From positions 1 through 9,071 of the forward strand of contig JABDPP010000046.1 of NCBI GenBank assembly GCA_013042765.1: DNA of 9,071 nucleotides. The letters run 5' to 3'. Below, in pieces: positions 6,601-9,071 of this stretch. Position numbers and translations under genes: made by a program. A model generated the notes under the pieces. The model was not told the DNA's origin and did no database searches. It saw nothing but the letters and a program-made list of their open reading frames with translations. Position 1 is the first letter of the stretch; the number at the start of each line of letters is the position of its first letter. Origin of the DNA: Litoreibacter sp. Lineage in GTDB: Bacteria > Pseudomonadota > Alphaproteobacteria > Rhodobacterales > Rhodobacteraceae.

Positions 6601-6640
6601 ACGGAACAGCTGTATTCGCTTTCACTGTCCCTCGTTCCGT
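6601..6640 (+). repeat. 7-bp inverted repeat before terminator
   Basis: ACGGAAC (6601-6607) and GTTCCGT (6634-6640) are exact reverse complements around a 26-base loop, ending five bases before the terminator stem. Together they would fold into two adjacent hairpins in a + strand transcript. This may be part of a small RNA or of a structured 3' untranslated region. Confidence 0.45.
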
Positions 6641-6645
6641 GACTG

Positions 6646-6680
6646 GCGTCTGCGGGCTTGTCCTGCAGGCGCTTTTTTTT
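6646..6680 (+). terminator. Strong intrinsic terminator
   Basis: GCGTCTGC (6646-6653) pairs with GCAGGCGC (6665-6672), 8 pairs with one G-T wobble, and an inner GG/CC pair is also possible. Eight T residues follow directly (6673-6680). It lies 139 bases after the stop of the zinc-ribbon gene and 67 bases before the CoA-binding gene. It therefore ends either the rlmB operon after a long 3' tail or a separate short transcript. Confidence 0.85.
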
Positions 6681-6747
6681 GCTTGGTCCGCCGTAGTTGC
6701 GAAAAAGCAGGGTTCAGTCCACCGGGACATTGCGCTAGCTTCCGCCC

Positions 6748-7221
6748 ATGAAAATCGACGATCAAACGCTCCGCGACATTCTCAAATCCACGCGCGTGAT
6801 CGCCTGCGTGGGGGTCTCGATGAACCCGGTGCGGCCGAGCTACTACGTGGCGCGTTACCTCAGCCTCAAGGGATACCGGGTCATCGGCGTTAATCCCGGA
6901 CAGGCCGGAAAGAAACTCTTTGGCGAGGAAGTCCGTGCGAGCCTGTCGGATATCCCCGCAGAGGCCAAGGTCGACATGGTCGATATTTTCCGCCGCTCAG
7001 ATGCCGTACCCGCGATCCTCGAGGAGGCCATGGCCAGCCTGCCCGCTCTCAAGACGGTCTGGATGCAGATCGGGGTCGAGAACGAAGAGGCCGAGACGAC
7101 GGCCCGCGGTGCCGGCCTCAGGGTCGTGCAGAACCGCTGTCCAAAGATCGAATATCAGCGCCTGTTCGGCGAATTGCGCATGGGCGGGTTCAACACCGGG
7201 ATCATTTCCTCGAGGCTCTGA
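6748..7221 (+). CDS. CoA-binding domain protein (YccU-like, Rossmann fold)
   Basis: 157 residues, close to the usual length of single-domain CoA_binding_2 proteins. The nucleotide-binding start VIACVGVSMNPVRPSYYVARYL (about residues 17-38) gives the Rossmann strand and Gly/Ser loop. It is followed by GYRVIGVNPG, a second strand; VDMVDIFRRSDAVP; VWMQIGVENEEA; and the C-terminal RCPKIEY with the conserved Cys-Pro. The fold is that of the CoA-binding domain of succinyl-CoA synthetase alpha, but the catalytic parts of that enzyme are missing. The true role is not established; binding of CoA or a related nucleotide in the cytoplasm is likely. The ATG at 6748 lacks a clear Shine-Dalgarno sequence. 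The gene follows a terminator, so it needs its own promoter, which I could not identify, and it converges on rpmB. Confidence 0.88.
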   Translation: MKIDDQTLRDILKSTRVIACVGVSMNPVRPSYYVARYLSLKGYRVIGVNPGQAGKKLFGEEVRASLSDIPAEAKVDMVDIFRRSDAVPAILEEAMASLPALKTVWMQIGVENEEAETTARGAGLRVVQNRCPKIEYQRLFGELRMGGFNTGIISSRL

Positions 7222-7250
7222 ACCCGGTACTCAACCAAAAGGCCTGCCAA

Positions 7251-7280
7251 AACGAGAATAGCCGCGTCCGAAGACGCGGC
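7251..7280 (-). terminator. rpmB intrinsic terminator, UUCG tetraloop
   Basis: On the minus strand GCCGCGTC (7280-7273) and GACGCGGC (7268-7261) form a perfect 8-bp stem with a TTCG loop, followed by the T-rich TATTCTCGTTTT. The stem sits 28 bases after the rpmB stop, between two convergent genes. On the + strand no T-run follows, so it may work only weakly for the CoA-binding gene. Confidence 0.75.
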
Positions 7281-7308
7281 CATCAAATTCGGGTCGACGT
7301 GAAAGCGA

Positions 7309-7596
7309 TCAGGCTTCGGCCTGGGCTTTCGCGATGTCTTTCTTAACCTTCAGAGCTTTCGAGGACAGCTCGGCATCCTTGGCTTTCGCCATGAAGCCGT
7401 CCAGACCACCGCGGTGGTCAACCGTTCTCAGTGCCGCCGCGGAAATGCGGAACTTGAAGGAGCGGCCCAGTGCCTCGGACGTGAGGGTCACGTCATTGAG
7501 GTTGGGCAGAAAGCGACGCTTGGTCTTGTTGTTGGCGTGGCTGACATTGTTACCTGTCATGGGGCCCTTGCCAGTGAGTTCACAGACGCGCGACAT
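7309..7596 (-). CDS. rpmB: 50S ribosomal protein L28
   Basis: 95 residues, the normal length for alphaproteobacterial L28. The start [33 protein letters not shown] is diagnostic of the family: the Cys, the TGKGP turn and [10 protein letters not shown]. The rest is Lys/Arg-rich with a C-terminal [23 protein letters not shown] stretch. It is a component of the large ribosomal subunit near the E site. The start is the ATG at 7596, with AAGGA six bases upstream; an ATG 14 codons earlier (7638) lies in the leader hairpin and has no ribosome site. The gene is single, has its own terminator, and has a stable hairpin in its leader. Confidence 0.96.
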   Translation of the reverse strand: MSRVCELTGKGPMTGNNVSHANNKTKRRFLPNLNDVTLTSEALGRSFKFRISAAALRTVDHRGGLDGFMAKAKDAELSSKALKVKKDIAKAQAEA

Positions 7597-7628
7597 AGCG
7601 TTTCCTTCCGGGTATCTAAACGAGTGAA

Positions 7629-7648
7629 GGCACCGCATTCGCAGTGCC
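7629..7648 (-). promoter_or_regulatory. Leader hairpin upstream of rpmB
   Basis: On the minus strand GGCACTGC and GCGGTGCC pair over 8 bp (one G-T wobble) around a GAAT tetraloop, 32 bases before the rpmB start codon. If it is inside the transcript, it could control rpmB translation, as many ribosomal protein leaders do, or stabilise the mRNA. No promoter could be placed with confidence, so it might instead lie upstream of the transcription start. Confidence 0.4.
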
Positions 7649-7765
7649 CTGAATTCTGTCGTGCTGCTTTAGGCCCAGATTCCTCAGGCGTCAACCCGCG
7701 AATGGCGCCTGCCCGCCCCGAAAACCCCGCCAACATGCGCGATGCGCGGCAAAACCCGCGACCGG

Positions 7766-8746
7766 TCACTCTTTCAGAGCGTTGAGGAAGGTTTGCGCGG
7801 CGATCTCGGGCGACACGGCCCCCTGAGCCACCTCGCGGGCAGTGCGGTCCATCCGCGCCTGCGCCGCTTCATCATTATTGAGCCGCGCCAGAAGCCCTGC
7901 GCGCACCTCCTCTTCAAACCAGTGCACCGCCTGCGCCGCGCGGCGCTTGTCCCAATGCCCCTCGGCCTTGCGCCAGTCGCTGAGTGCCTGCATCTCGGCC
8001 CATGCGGCCTCCAGACCCTCGTTTTCAAGCGCGGAGACCGCCAGCGCCTTGGGAAACCCCACGGGATCTTGCGCGCGCTTGCGCAACAACCGCAGCGCAC
8101 CGGCATAGTCGGCCTGCGTGCGCACGGCGGCAGGTTTCAGATCACCATCGGCCTTGTTGACCAGAATCAGGTCCGCAATCTCCATGATGCCACGTTTGAC
8201 CCCCTGCAATTCGTCCCCTCCCGCCGGGGCCAGAAGCAGCACGAAGAGATCCGACATCTCCGCCACCATGGTCTCTGACTGGCCGACACCAACGGTCTCG
8301 ATCAGGATCACGTCGAAATCCGCCGCCTCGCAAAGCGCGACGGCCTCCCTTGTGCGCCGCGACACGCCGCCCAGATGGCTCAGCGACGGCGAGGGCCGGA
8401 TAAAGGCGTTGGGATCGCGCGAGAGTTGCTCCATGCGGGTCTTGTCGCCCAGAATCGAGCCGCCAGACCGGGTCGAACTGGGATCAACCGCCAGAACAGC
8501 CACCCGCAGGCCCTGCCCGGTCAACATCAGCCCGAAATTCTCGATGAAGGTTGATTTGCCGACCCCGGGCGTACCCGACAGCCCGATCCTCAGCGCCGTG
8601 CGGCCTTCCCTGCGCAGCCGGTCAATGAGCCCACGCGCCTGTTCCCTGTGATCGGGTCGCTGGCTTTCGATCAGGGTGATGGCCCGCGCCAGCGCCCGCC
8701 GGTCGCGGTCCACGATACGCTGGGCCAGATCGTCAATATCGGTCAC
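7766..8746 (-). CDS. meaB: Methylmalonyl-CoA mutase-associated GTPase MeaB (ArgK family)
   Basis: 326 residues from a GTG start at 8746, in line with the usual 320-330. The G3E-type P-loop GTPase escorts adenosylcobalamin-dependent methylmalonyl-CoA mutase, gating B12 delivery and protecting it from inactivation. Seen in order: N-terminal helix RRALARAITLIES; Walker A GLSGTPGVGKSTF (about residues 55-67); the family signature VDPSSTRSGGSILGDKTRM; Walker B DVILIETVGVGQSE; the G4 motif NKAD; then a helical C-terminal dimerisation tail. The open frame runs 79 codons further upstream (to 8983), but that part is Arg-rich, not MeaB-like, and overlaps hrpB on the other strand, so GTG at 8746 is preferred. 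A moderate AGGAAAG lies about 11 bases upstream of it. No mutase gene is in the window. The next gene, hrpB, is divergent. Confidence 0.93.
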   Translation of the reverse strand: MTDIDDLAQRIVDRDRRALARAITLIESQRPDHREQARGLIDRLRREGRTALRIGLSGTPGVGKSTFIENFGLMLTGQGLRVAVLAVDPSSTRSGGSILGDKTRMEQLSRDPNAFIRPSPSLSHLGGVSRRTREAVALCEAADFDVILIETVGVGQSETMVAEMSDLFVLLLAPAGGDELQGVKRGIMEIADLILVNKADGDLKPAAVRTQADYAGALRLLRKRAQDPVGFPKALAVSALENEGLEAAWAEMQALSDWRKAEGHWDKRRAAQAVHWFEEEVRAGLLARLNNDEAAQARMDRTAREVAQGAVSPEIAAQTFLNALKE

Positions 8747-8902
8747 CGGGTCTGGGTCTTTCCTGCTGCGTGCATTCCGGCCCCATATGACGCGCAGGGC
8801 GCGGAATTTGCAACGCGGCTGTTGCGCAAAACGGGGCGCAAAGCGACGGCGCGTCCAAACAAGAGGCTGACGCCGCCCGCGCCAGCCGCTAGACCGGTGG
8901 GA

Positions 8903-9071
8903 ATGGAGACGGAACTGCCAATCGAAGATGTGCTGGACGAGGTGATCGCGGCCCTGCGCGCGACCGGAACCTGCGTCCTGCAAGCCCCGCCCGGCGCCGG
9001 CAAGACCACCCGCGTGCCGCTGGCGCTGCTGGAGGCGGGCGTGAGCAAGGGCCGCATTGTGATGCTGGAAC
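8903..9071 (+). CDS. hrpB: ATP-dependent helicase HrpB, 3' truncated by window edge
   Basis: The frame starts at the ATG at 8903 and runs open to the right edge (56 codons and one base). The visible part has LPIEDVLDEVIAALRATG, then the Walker A LQAPPGAGKTTRVPLALL (about residues 26-43), then GRIVMLE, which leads into the PRRLAA motif outside the window. This is the start of a DEAH-box helicase of the HrpB type, a protein of about 800 residues whose physiological role is poorly defined. GGTGGGA directly before the ATG is a weak, close ribosome site; a GTG at 8897 is an alternative. The gene is divergent from meaB, with 156 bases between the start codons. Confidence 0.88.
   Translation, partial: METELPIEDVLDEVIAALRATGTCVLQAPPGAGKTTRVPLALLEAGVSKGRIVMLE

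Noticed and set aside
8747..8983. Extension of MeaB by 79 residues
   Set aside because: The extra part is Arg-rich, not like any MeaB N terminus, and overlaps hrpB on the opposite strand.
1..9071. CRISPR array, insertion sequence or transposase/integrase gene
   Set aside because: No regularly spaced repeats, no terminal inverted repeats with a transposase, and no integrase motifs were seen in the window.

Overview
The window looks like a chromosomal segment of an alphaproteobacterium of the Rhodobacteraceae (roseobacter) type. The right half is GC-rich core genome: rlmB, a small zinc-ribbon gene, a CoA-binding protein gene, rpmB, meaB and the beginning of hrpB, all with protein sequences typical of that group. 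The taxonomic call is inferred from protein and gene style, not from a marker search.

Left part (1-4118): one very long reading frame on the + strand that is already open at the left edge, so its true start lies outside. It encodes an assembly-line-like protein: the C-terminal end of an ATP-grasp domain (TupA-like), an acyl/aryl-type adenylation domain, a first carrier protein, an FSH1-like alpha/beta hydrolase whose nucleophile position is Cys instead of Ser, a second (PCP-type) carrier protein, and a C-terminal type-I thioesterase. No condensation or ketosynthase domain is visible. This is the most unusual object in the window and a candidate for an undescribed small-molecule pathway.

Middle (4119-5204): a convergent gene for a DUF6998-like protein with a PD-(D/E)XK-like residue pattern (4250-4717, minus). 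A gene-poor stretch of about 490 bases follows. It holds several strong inverted repeats, one with exactly the geometry of a lux box (5090-5109), and ends at the 3' end of a tRNA-Tyr gene (5205-5288, minus). The change from accessory-looking to core genes at the tRNA 3' end suggests that the left part is a genomic island inserted at tRNA-Tyr.

Right part (5289-9071): rlmB and a zinc-ribbon gene form a likely two-gene operon. They are followed by a non-coding stretch ending in a strong intrinsic terminator (6646-6680). Next comes a CoA-binding-domain gene convergent with rpmB (ribosomal protein L28), with a UUCG-loop terminator between them. rpmB has a hairpin in its leader. meaB (minus) is divergent from hrpB, which is cut by the right edge. 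These core genes do housekeeping work (rRNA modification, ribosome, B12-enzyme chaperoning, RNA helicase) and have no evident functional link to the biosynthetic gene on the left.
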